Assembly: GCF_047345415.1 (NCBI RefSeq)
Contig: NZ_JBLFEP010000006.1
Location: 1 to 64,000, forward strand
Direction: 5' to 3'
Length of the DNA: 64,000 bases
Origin: Maribacter_C sp947494565
GTDB lineage: Bacteria > Bacteroidota > Bacteroidia > Flavobacteriales > Flavobacteriaceae
Numbering within the stretch: position 1 is the first letter of the stretch; every line of letters starts with the position of its first letter. Made by a program: the position numbers and the translations under genes. This document shows positions 9,395 to 17,611 of the stretch, one piece after another. The notes beneath the pieces are model-generated. The model saw only the letters and a program-made list of their open reading frames with translations, made no database searches and was not told the DNA's origin.

Positions 9395-10627
9395 ATGAAA
9401 GAGTTATTAAGTGCCTACGAAAACAAACCTCCTGAAATCGTATTTAACTGGAAGGACCCAGAAACAGAGGCCGAAGGCTGGACGGTAATCAATTCACTTA
9501 GAGGTGGAGCTGCTGGAGGAGGCACCCGAATGCGGGAGGGTCTCGATATGAACGAGGTATTATCGTTAGCCAAGACGATGGAGGTAAAATTTACGGTTTC
9601 GGGGCCGCCTATTGGGGGTGCGAAATCGGGTATTAATTTTAACCCCAATGATCCTAGAAAGAGCGGGGTCTTAAAACGCTGGTATCATGCGGTAGCCCCA
9701 TTACTTAAAAGTTATTATGGTACTGGTGGTGACTTGAATGTGGATGAGATCCATGAAGTCATTCCAATTACGGAAGATGCCGGGGTCTGGCACCCTCAGG
9801 AAGGCGTATTTAATGGACATTTTAGACCGACCGAAGCTGATAAAATCAATCGTATCGGTCAGTTAAGACTCGGCGTAATAAAGGCCTTGGAAAGCCCGAA
9901 ACTTTCACCCGACATTTCTAGGAAATATACCGTAGCTGATATGATTACAGGCTTCGGTGTGGCAGAAGCCGTAAGTCATTATTATGCCATTTATGGGGGT
10001 AATGTAATGGGTAAAAAAGCTGTTGTCCAGGGTTTTGGCAATGTTGGAAGTGCTGCCGCCTACTATCTTTCGCAGATGGGCGCGAAGATTGTCGGAATTA
10101 TAGATAGAGCAGGGGGAGTCATCAATGAAGAAGGCTTTTCCTTCGAAGAGATTCAGGAATTCTTTCTCAACAAAAAAGGCAATAGTCTTATGGCCAGTGC
10201 GGATGAGATGATTCCTTTTGATGAAATCAAAGAGAGGATATGGACACTTCAGACCGAGATTTTTGCTCCGTGTGCGGCTTCAAGATTAATTACCAAAGAA
10301 CAGATAACCCAGATGATCGATACCGGTTTGGAAGTAATCTCCTGTGGTGCCAATGTTCCTTTCGCGGATAAAGAAATATTTTTCGGCCCCGTAATGGAGT
10401 ACACTGATGGTAGGGTCAGCTTGATTCCTGATTTCGTTTCCAACTGTGGAATGGCTCGTGTTTTTGCCTATTTCATGGAAAAAAGAGTAGGTATTGATGA
10501 TGAATTGATATTTAAAGATACTTCAGATACCATTCGAAAGGCAATTTTAAATATCTTTAAGCAAAATCCCTCGAAAACCAATTTGAGCAAAACCGGATTT
10601 GAAATAGCATTGAAACAATTAATCTAA
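9395..10627 (+). CDS. Glu/Leu/Phe/Val family amino-acid dehydrogenase
   Basis: Oxidative deamination of an amino acid to its 2-oxo acid with NAD(P). 410 aa, typical of the family. The N-terminal dimerisation/substrate domain contains GGAAGGGTRMREG and the substrate-binding GPPIGGAKSGI with the conserved Lys. The C-terminal Rossmann domain has the dinucleotide loop VQGFGNVGSAAA at about residue 207. The sequence alone does not decide between glutamate and branched-chain substrates; an acyl-CoA dehydrogenase next door would fit branched-chain amino acid breakdown, while gltBD nearby would fit glutamate. It is 13 bp upstream of nhaD, so the two are probably cotranscribed. Confidence 0.9.
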   Translation: MKELLSAYENKPPEIVFNWKDPETEAEGWTVINSLRGGAAGGGTRMREGLDMNEVLSLAKTMEVKFTVSGPPIGGAKSGINFNPNDPRKSGVLKRWYHAVAPLLKSYYGTGGDLNVDEIHEVIPITEDAGVWHPQEGVFNGHFRPTEADKINRIGQLRLGVIKALESPKLSPDISRKYTVADMITGFGVAEAVSHYYAIYGGNVMGKKAVVQGFGNVGSAAAYYLSQMGAKIVGIIDRAGGVINEEGFSFEEIQEFFLNKKGNSLMASADEMIPFDEIKERIWTLQTEIFAPCAASRLITKEQITQMIDTGLEVISCGANVPFADKEIFFGPVMEYTDGRVSLIPDFVSNCGMARVFAYFMEKRVGIDDELIFKDTSDTIRKAILNIFKQNPSKTNLSKTGFEIALKQLI

Positions 10628-10640
10628 ACCAACTAACTAT

Positions 10641-12035
10641 ATGGAATCAGCAATTATCCTCGTTTTCGTTTTGGGTTATTTAGCGATAACCCTAGAGCAC
10701 AATCTAAAAATCGATAAGTTAATACCAGCTTTGGTCATGATGGCTATTTGTTGGGCGCTGATTGCATTGGGAATAGATGGCTTTACGACTTGGTTTGATT
10801 CGGGGGCCCATGCGCTAGTTGACAATTTTGCAGGAATGGATCATGAAGGGAAGCTCCATTTGATGGAGGAGACCCTGCTGCATCATTTAGGAAAGACGGC
10901 AGAGATATTGGTCTTCCTTTTAGGGGCAATGACTATTGTGGAAATCATTGATTATTTCGATGGTTTTGCGACGATCAAGGGTTTTGTGAAGACAAAAAGC
11001 AAGAGCAAGATCTTATGGATTTTCTGTTTTTTGGCTTTTATCCTATCCGCAATAATCGATAACCTTACGGCTACCATCGTGCTGATTTCCATCTTGCAGA
11101 AAATCGTAAAGGAACGAGATGTCCGTATCTGGTACGCCGGTTTGATTATTATTGCCGCTAACGCCGGTGGTGCTTGGTCTCCAATTGGAGACGTGACTAC
11201 TACCATGCTTTGGATCGGAAATAAGGTGTCAACTGTGAAATTGATTAGTTACCTATTGATTCCCTCCTTACTTTGTATGTTGGTTCCTGCCTTTGTGGCC
11301 TCGTTTCTACCAGCTTTCAAAGGCAACCTAAACACTTCGGACGAAGAAGATAAACCCGCGGGCAAGTTAAGTGCAAGAATGTTGTATTTGGGTCTTGGGG
11401 CGATTGTTTTTGTGCCGATATTTAAGACGGTGACACACTTGCCACCTTATGTGGGCATGATGCTTTCTTTAGGAGTGGTGGCAACATTTGCGGAAATTTA
11501 CAGTAAGAGTAAGTTCAATATTAGTAGTGTTCATGACGATGATGGCGAACATATATCGGCCCATCATAGCCCAGTACATCATTCGTTATCTAAAATAGAG
11601 TTGCCGAGTATTCTATTCTTTCTAGGTATTTTGATGGCAGTAGCCGCTTTAGAATCTTTGGGTCAGTTATTTGGTTTCGCCTCTTGGTTGCAAGAGAGCA
11701 CACCAATGTTAGGAAGCGAAATGGTAGGTACCCGTGTTTCGGATTTGGTCGTACTGTTATTGGGGGTCGGATCCGCGGTAATTGACAATGTGCCATTGGT
11801 GGCTGCGAGTTTGGGGATGTTCTCTGAACCCCTTGATGACCAGTTATGGCATTTCATTGCGTATTCTGCGGGAACCGGGGGTAGTATGCTGATTATTGGA
11901 TCTGCCGCAGGTGTTGTAGCCATGGGTATGGAAAAAATCGATTTTTTCTGGTATTTGAAAAAAATCTCGTGGCTCGCTTTTATCGGGTTTTTGGCCGGGG
12001 CACTGACCTTTATTTTAATGCGACAATTTATTTGA
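10641..12035 (+). CDS. nhaD: NhaD-type Na+/H+ antiporter
   Basis: Inner-membrane antiporter of the ArsB/NhaD (ion transporter) superfamily that exports Na+ in exchange for protons, as expected for a marine bacterium. 464 aa with about 11-12 hydrophobic segments. Characteristic stretches are the IDNLTAT motif at about residue 140 and the repeated IDNVPLVAA near residue 378, the two discontinuous-helix motifs of this fold, and GGAWSPIGDVTT at about 178. A His/Asp-rich cytoplasmic loop (about residues 295-315) may sense pH or metal. It follows the dehydrogenase gene by 13 bp and precedes exbB by 61 bp. Confidence 0.92.
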   Translation: MESAIILVFVLGYLAITLEHNLKIDKLIPALVMMAICWALIALGIDGFTTWFDSGAHALVDNFAGMDHEGKLHLMEETLLHHLGKTAEILVFLLGAMTIVEIIDYFDGFATIKGFVKTKSKSKILWIFCFLAFILSAIIDNLTATIVLISILQKIVKERDVRIWYAGLIIIAANAGGAWSPIGDVTTTMLWIGNKVSTVKLISYLLIPSLLCMLVPAFVASFLPAFKGNLNTSDEEDKPAGKLSARMLYLGLGAIVFVPIFKTVTHLPPYVGMMLSLGVVATFAEIYSKSKFNISSVHDDDGEHISAHHSPVHHSLSKIELPSILFFLGILMAVAALESLGQLFGFASWLQESTPMLGSEMVGTRVSDLVVLLLGVGSAVIDNVPLVAASLGMFSEPLDDQLWHFIAYSAGTGGSMLIIGSAAGVVAMGMEKIDFFWYLKKISWLAFIGFLAGALTFILMRQFI

Positions 12036-12096
12036 GGCCAGATAATTTAATAGATAAAACACCGTTATAAAGGCAACACTAATACTGTAAAAATTT

Positions 12097-12789
12097 ATGT
12101 TGTTATTTCAAGACCTTGCGCAAGACCCAGAAATGGGGGATGTACTATCCGAGGAAAAGACACTTTCAGTAATTGATCTGATATTTAATGGGGGCACTGG
12201 TAGCGTTGTTATCATAACTGTGCTCTTTATCATGCTTTTTATTGCTTTGTATATTTATTTTGAGCGCATCTTTGCGATAAAGGCAGCCTCCAAAATAGAC
12301 AGCAATTTCATGAACCAGATTCGTGACCACGTTTCAGGCGGAAAGCTCGATGCCGCAAAAATGCTGTGCGCCCAAACTGATTCGCCGGTTGCGAGATTGA
12401 CCGAAAAAGGAATTTCAAGAATCGGAAAACCTCTGGATGACATCAATACCGCGATAGAAAATGCGGGCACTCTTGAGGTCTATAAATTGGAGAAAAACGT
12501 AAGCATATTGGCCACTGTTGCAGGTGCTGCGCCCATGATCGGCTTCTTAGGAACAGTAATTGGTATGATTTTGGCATTCCATGAAATGGCCACAAGTGGT
12601 GGTCAGGCAGAAATGGGGTCTTTGGCTTCGGGTATTTATACCGCCATGACTACTACCGTTGCAGGTTTGATTGTTGGTATAATCGCTTATATAGGCTATA
12701 ATCACCTCGTCAACCGAACAGATAAGGTGGTGCATAAAATGGAAGCCAATGCTGTTGAGTTTTTGGATTTACTGAACGAACCGCTTTAA
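12097..12789 (+). CDS. exbB: MotA/TolQ/ExbB proton channel protein
   Basis: Proton-channel subunit that powers TonB-dependent outer-membrane transport. 230 aa with one N-terminal membrane helix (about residues 28-52) and two C-terminal helices containing GFLGTVIGM and TTTVAGLIVG, the conserved ExbB/TolQ core. It is followed after 9 bp by exbD and then a TonB-like gene, making a complete ExbB-ExbD-TonB set. TolQ is an alternative name, but no tolA/tolB/pal genes are here. Confidence 0.92.
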   Translation: MLLFQDLAQDPEMGDVLSEEKTLSVIDLIFNGGTGSVVIITVLFIMLFIALYIYFERIFAIKAASKIDSNFMNQIRDHVSGGKLDAAKMLCAQTDSPVARLTEKGISRIGKPLDDINTAIENAGTLEVYKLEKNVSILATVAGAAPMIGFLGTVIGMILAFHEMATSGGQAEMGSLASGIYTAMTTTVAGLIVGIIAYIGYNHLVNRTDKVVHKMEANAVEFLDLLNEPL

Positions 12790-12798
12790 TCTTCTAGG

Positions 12799-13185
12799 AT
12801 GAAATTGAAAGGAAGAAATAAGGTAAGCCCTGACTTTAGTATGTCTTCGATGACGGATATCGTTTTTCTGTTATTGATATTTTTCATGCTCACAGCGAAC
12901 TCGCCAAATGCCTTGGATCTTTTATTGCCTAAGGCAAAAGGAAAATCAACGAATACACAGAATGTTTCCGTAAGTATTGACAAGAACCTTCAATACTTTG
13001 TGAATAACCAAAGAATCAACGGAGACTATATTGAAATTGAATTAAAAAAAGCACTGGAAGGTCAAGATAAACCTACAATTATCCTAAGGGCGGAAGAAAG
13101 TGTCGCCATTAAAGAGGCTGTCAACGTTATGGATATAGCCAATAGGAACAATTATAAAGTTATTTTGGCCGTGCGACCCAATTAG
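12799..13185 (+). CDS. exbD: ExbD/TolR biopolymer transport protein
   Basis: 128 aa with a short cytoplasmic N-terminus, one membrane helix (about residues 20-38) and a periplasmic domain. The helix has the proton-relay Asp in the SMTDIVFLLLIFFML motif typical of ExbD. It partners the ExbB protein 9 bp upstream; the next gene starts 3 bp after its stop. Confidence 0.93.
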   Translation: MKLKGRNKVSPDFSMSSMTDIVFLLLIFFMLTANSPNALDLLLPKAKGKSTNTQNVSVSIDKNLQYFVNNQRINGDYIEIELKKALEGQDKPTIILRAEESVAIKEAVNVMDIANRNNYKVILAVRPN

Positions 13186-13188
13186 CGC

Positions 13189-14136
13189 ATGTCCTTTTTA
13201 GATACGAGACACAAGAAAAAATCCTTTACACTTACTACGCTATTGTTAAGTGTGCTCCTGCTTGTATTATTCTACATCGGGCTCACTTACATGGATCCTC
13301 CAATTGAGAACGGTATTTCGGTCAATTTCGGCACAACGGACTTTGGAAGTGGAAGAGTGCAACCCAAAGAAAAAATTCGATCTGAACCGATGAACACACC
13401 ACCTGTAGAACCTGTTAAGCAAGAAGAGGTACAAGAGGAAGTAGTGGAAGAGGAGGTCATAGAAGAAGTGCCTGAAGAGGTCACCGCCAAAGAAGCTCCG
13501 GCCGAGAAAGTATTGACTCAGGAAAATGAAGAGTCCGTAAGGATAAAAAAGGCCCGTGAAGAAAAGAGAAGAGCTGAGGATGCGGCCAGGGAAGAACAAA
13601 AACGAAAAGAGGAGGCGCTCAAAAGGGAAAAAGCAAAAGCCGCTAAACTAGCGCAGCAGAAAAAAGAAGCCGGAGAGAAAGCCAGGAGGGAACAAGAAGC
13701 TAAAAAGAAGAAGCTCGATGAAATGATGGGTGGTCTGAATAAGTCCGACGGCATAGCATCGGGTTCGGAGGGTGACGATGACAGGGCCGGCGACAAAGGC
13801 CAACCAGGAGGTGATCCCTATGCTACGAGTTATTACGGTAGTCCGGGTTCCGGTAGCGGAACCGGTGGGTACGGGCTTAATGGACGTTCTCTTGTGAACA
13901 AGGGAAAAGTGAAACAAGAATGCAATGAAGAAGGAAGGGTGGTCGTGAAGATCATAGTAGATAAAAATGGTAGGGTGGTCAGTGCTACCCCAGGAGTAAA
14001 GGGTACCACGAACAATAGTCCTTGTTTATTAGATCCGGCCAAAAAGACTGCCTTTTTGCACAAATGGAACCTCGATTCAAATGCTCCTAGTCAACAAATA
14101 GGTTTTGTGGTCGTCAATTTCAAACTAGGGGAATAG
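13189..14136 (+). CDS. tonB: TonB-like energy transducer
   Basis: 315 aa. One N-terminal membrane anchor (about residues 14-33) is followed by a Pro/Glu linker, a long Lys/Glu/Arg/Ala-rich charged helix (about 110-180), a Gly/Ser-rich stretch (about 185-230) and a compact C-terminal domain ending in FVVVNFKLGE that resembles the TonB C-terminus. The charged helix makes it look partly TolA-like, but ExbB/ExbD are adjacent and no other Tol genes are seen. It would transmit proton-motive energy to outer-membrane receptors. Its TAG stop directly abuts the GTG start of folC. Confidence 0.82.
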   Translation: MSFLDTRHKKKSFTLTTLLLSVLLLVLFYIGLTYMDPPIENGISVNFGTTDFGSGRVQPKEKIRSEPMNTPPVEPVKQEEVQEEVVEEEVIEEVPEEVTAKEAPAEKVLTQENEESVRIKKAREEKRRAEDAAREEQKRKEEALKREKAKAAKLAQQKKEAGEKARREQEAKKKKLDEMMGGLNKSDGIASGSEGDDDRAGDKGQPGGDPYATSYYGSPGSGSGTGGYGLNGRSLVNKGKVKQECNEEGRVVVKIIVDKNGRVVSATPGVKGTTNNSPCLLDPAKKTAFLHKWNLDSNAPSQQIGFVVVNFKLGE

Positions 14137-15348
14137 GTGACCTATAAAGAAACCTTGGATTGGATGTTTTCACGACTTCCAATGTATCAGCAAAAGGGCA
14201 AGAGTGCTTATAATGGAAAATTGGAACCCATTAAGAAGTTTGCCGCTTTTCTAGACCATCCAGAGAATAAATTCAAGAGCATTCATGTAGCCGGCACCAA
14301 TGGCAAGGGCTCTAGTAGTCACATGCTGGCTTCCATACTTCAAGAAGCCGGATATCACGTCGGCCTATATACCTCTCCGCATCTAAAGGATTATCGCGAA
14401 CGTATTAAAATCAGTGGCCAACCCATTTCGGAGTCAGCGGTCATTGAGTTTATTTCGGATAATAAATGGTTTTTAGAAGAAAATGAGCTTTCCTTTTTTG
14501 AGATGAGCGTAGGTCTCGCCTTTGACTACTTTGCCAATCAAAACGTCGACATAGCAATTATTGAAGTAGGCCTTGGAGGACGATTGGATTCTACGAATAT
14601 CATTACCCCTGAGGTATCGTTGATTACGAATATCGGTTTGGACCATGTTGATATTTTGGGAAAGACCTTAAAGGAAATCGCTTTCGAGAAGGCCGGAATT
14701 ATTAAGGAAGGGGTGCCCGTGGTTATCAGTGAGCGACAAGATGAGCTGGTAGGAACGTTTAAATCTGTTGCAAATAGTAAAAACACAACGGTTGTTCTTG
14801 CTGAGCGTACAGTAATTGCGGAGTACAAAACGGGTTTATTGGGCGACTACCAAAAAAAGAATATGAAAGGGGTAATCGCTACGCTTCGTGAATTAAGGGA
14901 ATTCAAAATAAACGAAGCCCATATCAAGGAGGGTTTTTTAAATGTGATAACAAATACAGGTATCTTAGGCCGTTGGCAGATACTTCAGGAAAACCCAAAA
15001 GTAGTTTGTGATACTGCCCATAATACAGAAGGATTGCGCTTAGTTCTAGATCAGATACAAAAACAGGACTATGATAAATTGCATATGGTATTGGGTTTTG
15101 TGAAAGATAAAGACCTTGAGGCGATTCTTCCTTTATTTCCCAAAAAAGCAAGCTATTATTTGGCGAAACCGAATATTCCAAGAGGATTGGAGGTTGAAAA
15201 GTTACTTGAAAAAACCCGCGGATTCGGTTTGACAGGAGAATCGTTTGATTCCGTTAAGAATGCCTTGGAATCGGCGCTTCAAGCCTCCAAAAAGGATGAT
15301 TTCGTTTTTGTCGGCGGTAGTACATTCACGGTGGCTGAAGTTGTCTAA
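14137..15348 (+). CDS. folC: Folylpolyglutamate synthase / dihydrofolate synthase
   Basis: Mur-ligase-family enzyme that adds glutamate to (dihydro)folate. 403 aa, starting with GTG immediately after the preceding stop codon, so translation is probably coupled. Motifs: P-loop VAGTNGKGSSS at about residue 51, GLGGRLDSTNI near 145, the Mg/ligand region GLDHVDILG near 170 followed by EKAGIIKEG, and DTAHN near 290. It is the last protein gene of the nhaD-exb-tonB run. Confidence 0.93.
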   Translation: MTYKETLDWMFSRLPMYQQKGKSAYNGKLEPIKKFAAFLDHPENKFKSIHVAGTNGKGSSSHMLASILQEAGYHVGLYTSPHLKDYRERIKISGQPISESAVIEFISDNKWFLEENELSFFEMSVGLAFDYFANQNVDIAIIEVGLGGRLDSTNIITPEVSLITNIGLDHVDILGKTLKEIAFEKAGIIKEGVPVVISERQDELVGTFKSVANSKNTTVVLAERTVIAEYKTGLLGDYQKKNMKGVIATLRELREFKINEAHIKEGFLNVITNTGILGRWQILQENPKVVCDTAHNTEGLRLVLDQIQKQDYDKLHMVLGFVKDKDLEAILPLFPKKASYYLAKPNIPRGLEVEKLLEKTRGFGLTGESFDSVKNALESALQASKKDDFVFVGGSTFTVAEVV

Positions 15349-15367
15349 TATTTTCTATTTTTTTCTT

Positions 15368-15397
15368 TTGGTCAAAGAAAAAACAATCCTATATTTG
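15368..15397 (+). promoter_or_regulatory. Promoter of tRNA-Val
   Basis: TTG at 15368-15370 and TATATTTG at 15390-15397 are separated by 19 bp, a perfect Bacteroidota-type promoter ending 12 bp before the tRNA 5' end. Confidence 0.82.
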
Positions 15398-15409
15398 CAA
15401 TCCCTTTTG

Positions 15410-15484
15410 GGGCTCTTAGCTCAGTTGGTTCAGAGCACCTGCCTTACAAGCAGGGGGTCACTGGTTCGAATCCAGTAGGGCCCA
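15410..15484 (+). tRNA. tRNA-Val (anticodon TAC)
   Basis: A full cloverleaf can be drawn. The acceptor GGGCTCT pairs with AGGGCCC (one G-T pair), there is a D arm with TTAGCTCAGTTGGTT, an anticodon stem CCTGC/GCAGG with loop CTTACAA giving anticodon TAC, and a T arm with GGTTCGAATCC. CCA is not encoded. A terminator follows. Confidence 0.95.
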
Positions 15485-15498
15485 CACAGTAAATACAG

Positions 15499-15523
15499 GC
15501 CCTCACAGATGTGAGGGCTTTTT
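15499..15523 (+). terminator. Intrinsic terminator after tRNA-Val
   Basis: An 8-bp stem (GCCCTCAC / GTGAGGGC) with a four-base loop (AGAT) is followed by TTTTT. Confidence 0.88.
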
Positions 15524-15535
15524 GGTTTCTAAACC

Positions 15536-15560
15536 TTGCACACTTTTTGCACACTTTTTG
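15536..15560 (+). repeat. Two tandem copies of an 11-bp TTGCACACTTT unit
   Basis: Two direct copies with an 11-bp period lie just after the tRNA terminator. This is a place where mobile elements integrate, so they may be recombinase arm or attachment sites. No second copy was found elsewhere in the window. Confidence 0.4.
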
Positions 15561-15619
15561 TTTTTTAATCAAACTTTAACTTTTGTACTATCATTCAATA
15601 GCATTAATCTATATTATTA

Positions 15620-15766
15620 ATGACTGAAAGAGAAATATCCCAAAGGATAAAGACTTCGAATTCAAAATCCAGTTCCTTTGGAGTGCTGGTTCAATTTCCA
15701 CCTGGACTACGTAAAGGGAAGGTAGAACTTCATATCATGGCTTTTTTAGCGTGGGTACAACATTGA
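15620..15766 (+). pseudogene. Short 48-codon ORF, possibly a tyrosine-recombinase N-terminal fragment
   Basis: An ATG-started ORF of 48 codons. The middle part (SSSFGVLVQFPPGLRKGKVELHIMA) loosely resembles the start of Bacteroidota tyrosine recombinases, where a conserved FxVLFW-type stretch is followed by GKAPIYARI. The recognised resemblance stops after IMA and no catalytic domain follows. Its place just after a tRNA fits an integrase remnant, but the match is weak and it could equally be a random ORF. Confidence 0.25.
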
Positions 15767-15894
15767 TGCCTATTTTGACCATTTGCTTTTTTGTTTACAA
15801 TCGATATTATATAAAAAGAAATCAAGTGGGTATCAATTTTTGAAGAGACACGTAGACATTCTAAAAGAAATTGGTAGCAAACTTCTGATTCTTG

Positions 15895-16216
15895 ATGAAC
15901 ACCGAAGACGTGAAGAGAATCGTGGAAAAGGCTTTGACCGGGACAGGGGTGTCCAAGGACACTGGGAAAGATAGAGCGTAACCATCGTTCGATGAAGAAC
16001 ATAGTCAAACTGGATAACTACTATCTGCCCGGCGAGTCGGAGGAGAGGGTTAAGGATTTATAATAAAAGGAGATACCACAATCCTTGGATAAGCTTACCC
16101 CATCTGACGTGTACTCTGGAAGGAGCGAAAGGATTTTGAAACAAAGAGAGTTGATTAAAGAAAAAGCCGTGTTCAAAAGAAGAAAAGAACATCAAAGACA
16201 ATTATTGAAACCATAA
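15895..16216 (+). pseudogene. Degenerate IS3-type transposase (DDE integrase core) remnant
   Basis: Three pieces in different frames match the C-terminal half of an IS3-like transposase. First, MNTEDVKRIVEKALTGTGVS from 15895 fits the segment before the second catalytic Asp. Then GKIERNHRSMKN..VKLDNYYLPGE (about 15960-16062) continues in another frame and ends in a TAA. Last, LDKLTPSDVYSGR..ILKQRELIK, ending at 16216, is the C-terminal tail. The stretch that should contain the central DNGP..Y region is missing, so there is an internal deletion. A one-base shift near 16080 and an in-frame stop also break it. It cannot make a functional transposase. The GC-rich patch at about 15930-15960 differs from the surroundings, as expected for foreign DNA. 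Confidence 0.72.
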
Positions 16217-16353
16217 CTTAACTTTGGATTAGGTCAGTTCACATTAGTTTGAAGGCTTACGCTTGAGGAGCCTGGTGAAACTATTTGTAATAAGAGGAGC
16301 AGGTAAGTTTTGAAAAAGCCACTCGAATGCTGATAATTGTGTTGTCTCTAAAA

Positions 16354-16381
16354 AAGGACACCCCATCCACTGAGTGTCCTT
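16354..16381 (-). terminator. Hairpin terminator, best oriented for minus-strand transcripts
   Basis: AAGGACAC (16354-16361) pairs with GTGTCCTT (16374-16381). Read on the minus strand the stem is followed by TTTTTT, so it would end transcripts coming from the two small minus-strand genes at 16609-16885, about 230 bp upstream. Confidence 0.65.
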
Positions 16382-16608
16382 AATAACCAGTTAATAATAA
16401 CCAAAAACTCTTAACTCCTTAATCAACGTATTTCTTAGAATTAAATTGTATTTTCTTACGTAAATAGTGAGTATAATAAATATTAACCATAATAAAATAC
16501 TCTTTAAAGCCTCTCTTTAACTAATTCATGCGAACTATCGACATTAAATTATGCACGGATTCCTGAATTTAAAAAGTTATATGATGTCAATTTTTTGGGC
16601 TATTTCTT

Positions 16609-16707
16609 TTAAGTATTAATACGTATCAATATGATGATAAGGGAAGAAATCAACAGGCAGCATACAGCAATCAGCACCTTCATTATATTCAATTTTGGTG
16701 ACTTCAT
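16609..16707 (-). CDS. 32-residue putative membrane peptide
   Basis: A very small ORF starting with ATG at 16707: a short basic N-terminus (MKSPKLNIMK) then one hydrophobic helix (VLIAVCCLLISSLIIILI) and stop. It begins 7 bp after the stop of the DUF6747-like gene in the same direction, and a minus-strand terminator lies downstream, so the pair may be one transcript. The function is unknown, and such a short ORF could be chance. The clear positive-hydrophobic layout is the main support. Confidence 0.4.
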   Translation of the reverse strand: MKSPKLNIMKVLIAVCCLLISSLIIILIRINT

Positions 16708-16714
16708 CCTAATT

Positions 16715-16885
16715 TTAATCAAACGCGAAACCTGTTGAGATTCTATAAACGAAAGCATAGACGACGATAACAAACATTATAAAACTGAACCAAGCAAAAA
16801 GTTTAAAGTATCTTTTCATCAAAAAGTGGCCTAAATTCTTGAACCCGTCGTGATATATTTCTTTGATAAGTAGTATTGTTTTCAT
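16715..16885 (-). CDS. Small membrane protein, DUF6747-like
   Basis: 56 residues. An N-terminal amphipathic part (MKTILLIKEIYHDGFKNLGH) is followed by one transmembrane helix (about residues 32-50, ..FIMFVIVVYAFVYR) and a short tail, STGFAFD. From memory this layout matches the Flavobacteriaceae family DUF6747, whose function is unknown. ATG start at 16885. Intact coding potential inside an otherwise decayed region supports it being a real gene. Confidence 0.65.
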   Translation of the reverse strand: MKTILLIKEIYHDGFKNLGHFLMKRYFKLFAWFSFIMFVIVVYAFVYRISTGFAFD

Positions 16886-17350
16886 AATTGGGACTTTAAT
16901 TAGAAAGCAAATTTCGATTTATAAGTCCATTAAAAAGAATGAATCTGTTCAACTGGTCGATTTTTGTGTTGAAACTGACAAATGCTCGGTCAAAAGCTTT
17001 AATATCGGGTAACTTTAATTACCGTTCAAAACGGTTAATCTATATTCTAGACGGTATTATCCTGTTTCAACAGAAATGTACGTCTGTTTATGCCAAAATT
17101 GTTGGTAGTAAAAGAGGATAGTCAAATACCTTTTAGGGGGCAAGTGAAATTATCCATTGGATACTTTGGTTTACTGCGACGATTTGAAGTTGAGATTGAC
17201 TAGAAATTTAGCCGATAGACAAAATAAAACGTACGTATTCAGTTAATATTAACAAATTCCCAAAGTTAATAGCAACTGGCAGAAAATTACCGACTTAAAA
17301 GAACCTAGAGATGGAAATTTAAGTTGTAAATCAAGCTGTAACAGGGTTTG
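16886..17350. other. AT-rich stretch without a convincing gene
   Basis: A 60-codon open frame at 16939-17121 (+) has no recognisable features. I see no RNA gene or strong promoter. Confidence 0.5.
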
Positions 17351-17611
17351 TTAGGTTGCCTCCCTATGTTCAATCCAACCCTGCTTAGGAACTTTATACC
17401 CAGAAAGTGATAAAATCAATTTTCCAGTAGGAATATGCTTCAGGAAGTCCCCCGTCTTGTTACGTTCCAAGCAAAAACTACTAATAGGTTCTAGAACACT
17501 TATTCTTTGTACGACGCTGGCCTCACGAATTCGGTTTATACCTATCTCCTTGAACAGTGCGCGCAAATGTCTCCTATTATGGTTGTGCTGTGTCATTTGT
17601 TTGGGATGCAT
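17351..17611 (-). CDS. Hypothetical protein, 86 aa, doubtful
   Basis: An ATG-started ORF rich in His/Arg/Lys at its N-terminus (QHNHNRRHLRALFKEIGI) with no membrane segment and no motif I recognise. It lies in the decayed region after the tRNA-Val scar and has no clear promoter. It could be a small gene, a fragment of a lost mobile-element gene, or a chance frame. Confidence 0.28.
   Translation of the reverse strand: MHPKQMTQHNHNRRHLRALFKEIGINRIREASVVQRISVLEPISSFCLERNKTGDFLKHIPTGKLILSLSGYKVPKQGWIEHREAT

Noticed and set aside
13267..13917. Several minus-strand frames (67-110 codons) opposite the tonB-like gene
   Set aside because: They arise from the biased Lys/Glu codons of the plus-strand charged helix and have no signal or conservation features.
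16939..17121. 60-codon plus-strand ORF in the scar region
   Set aside because: No family features, poor context and AT-rich composition. Likely chance.
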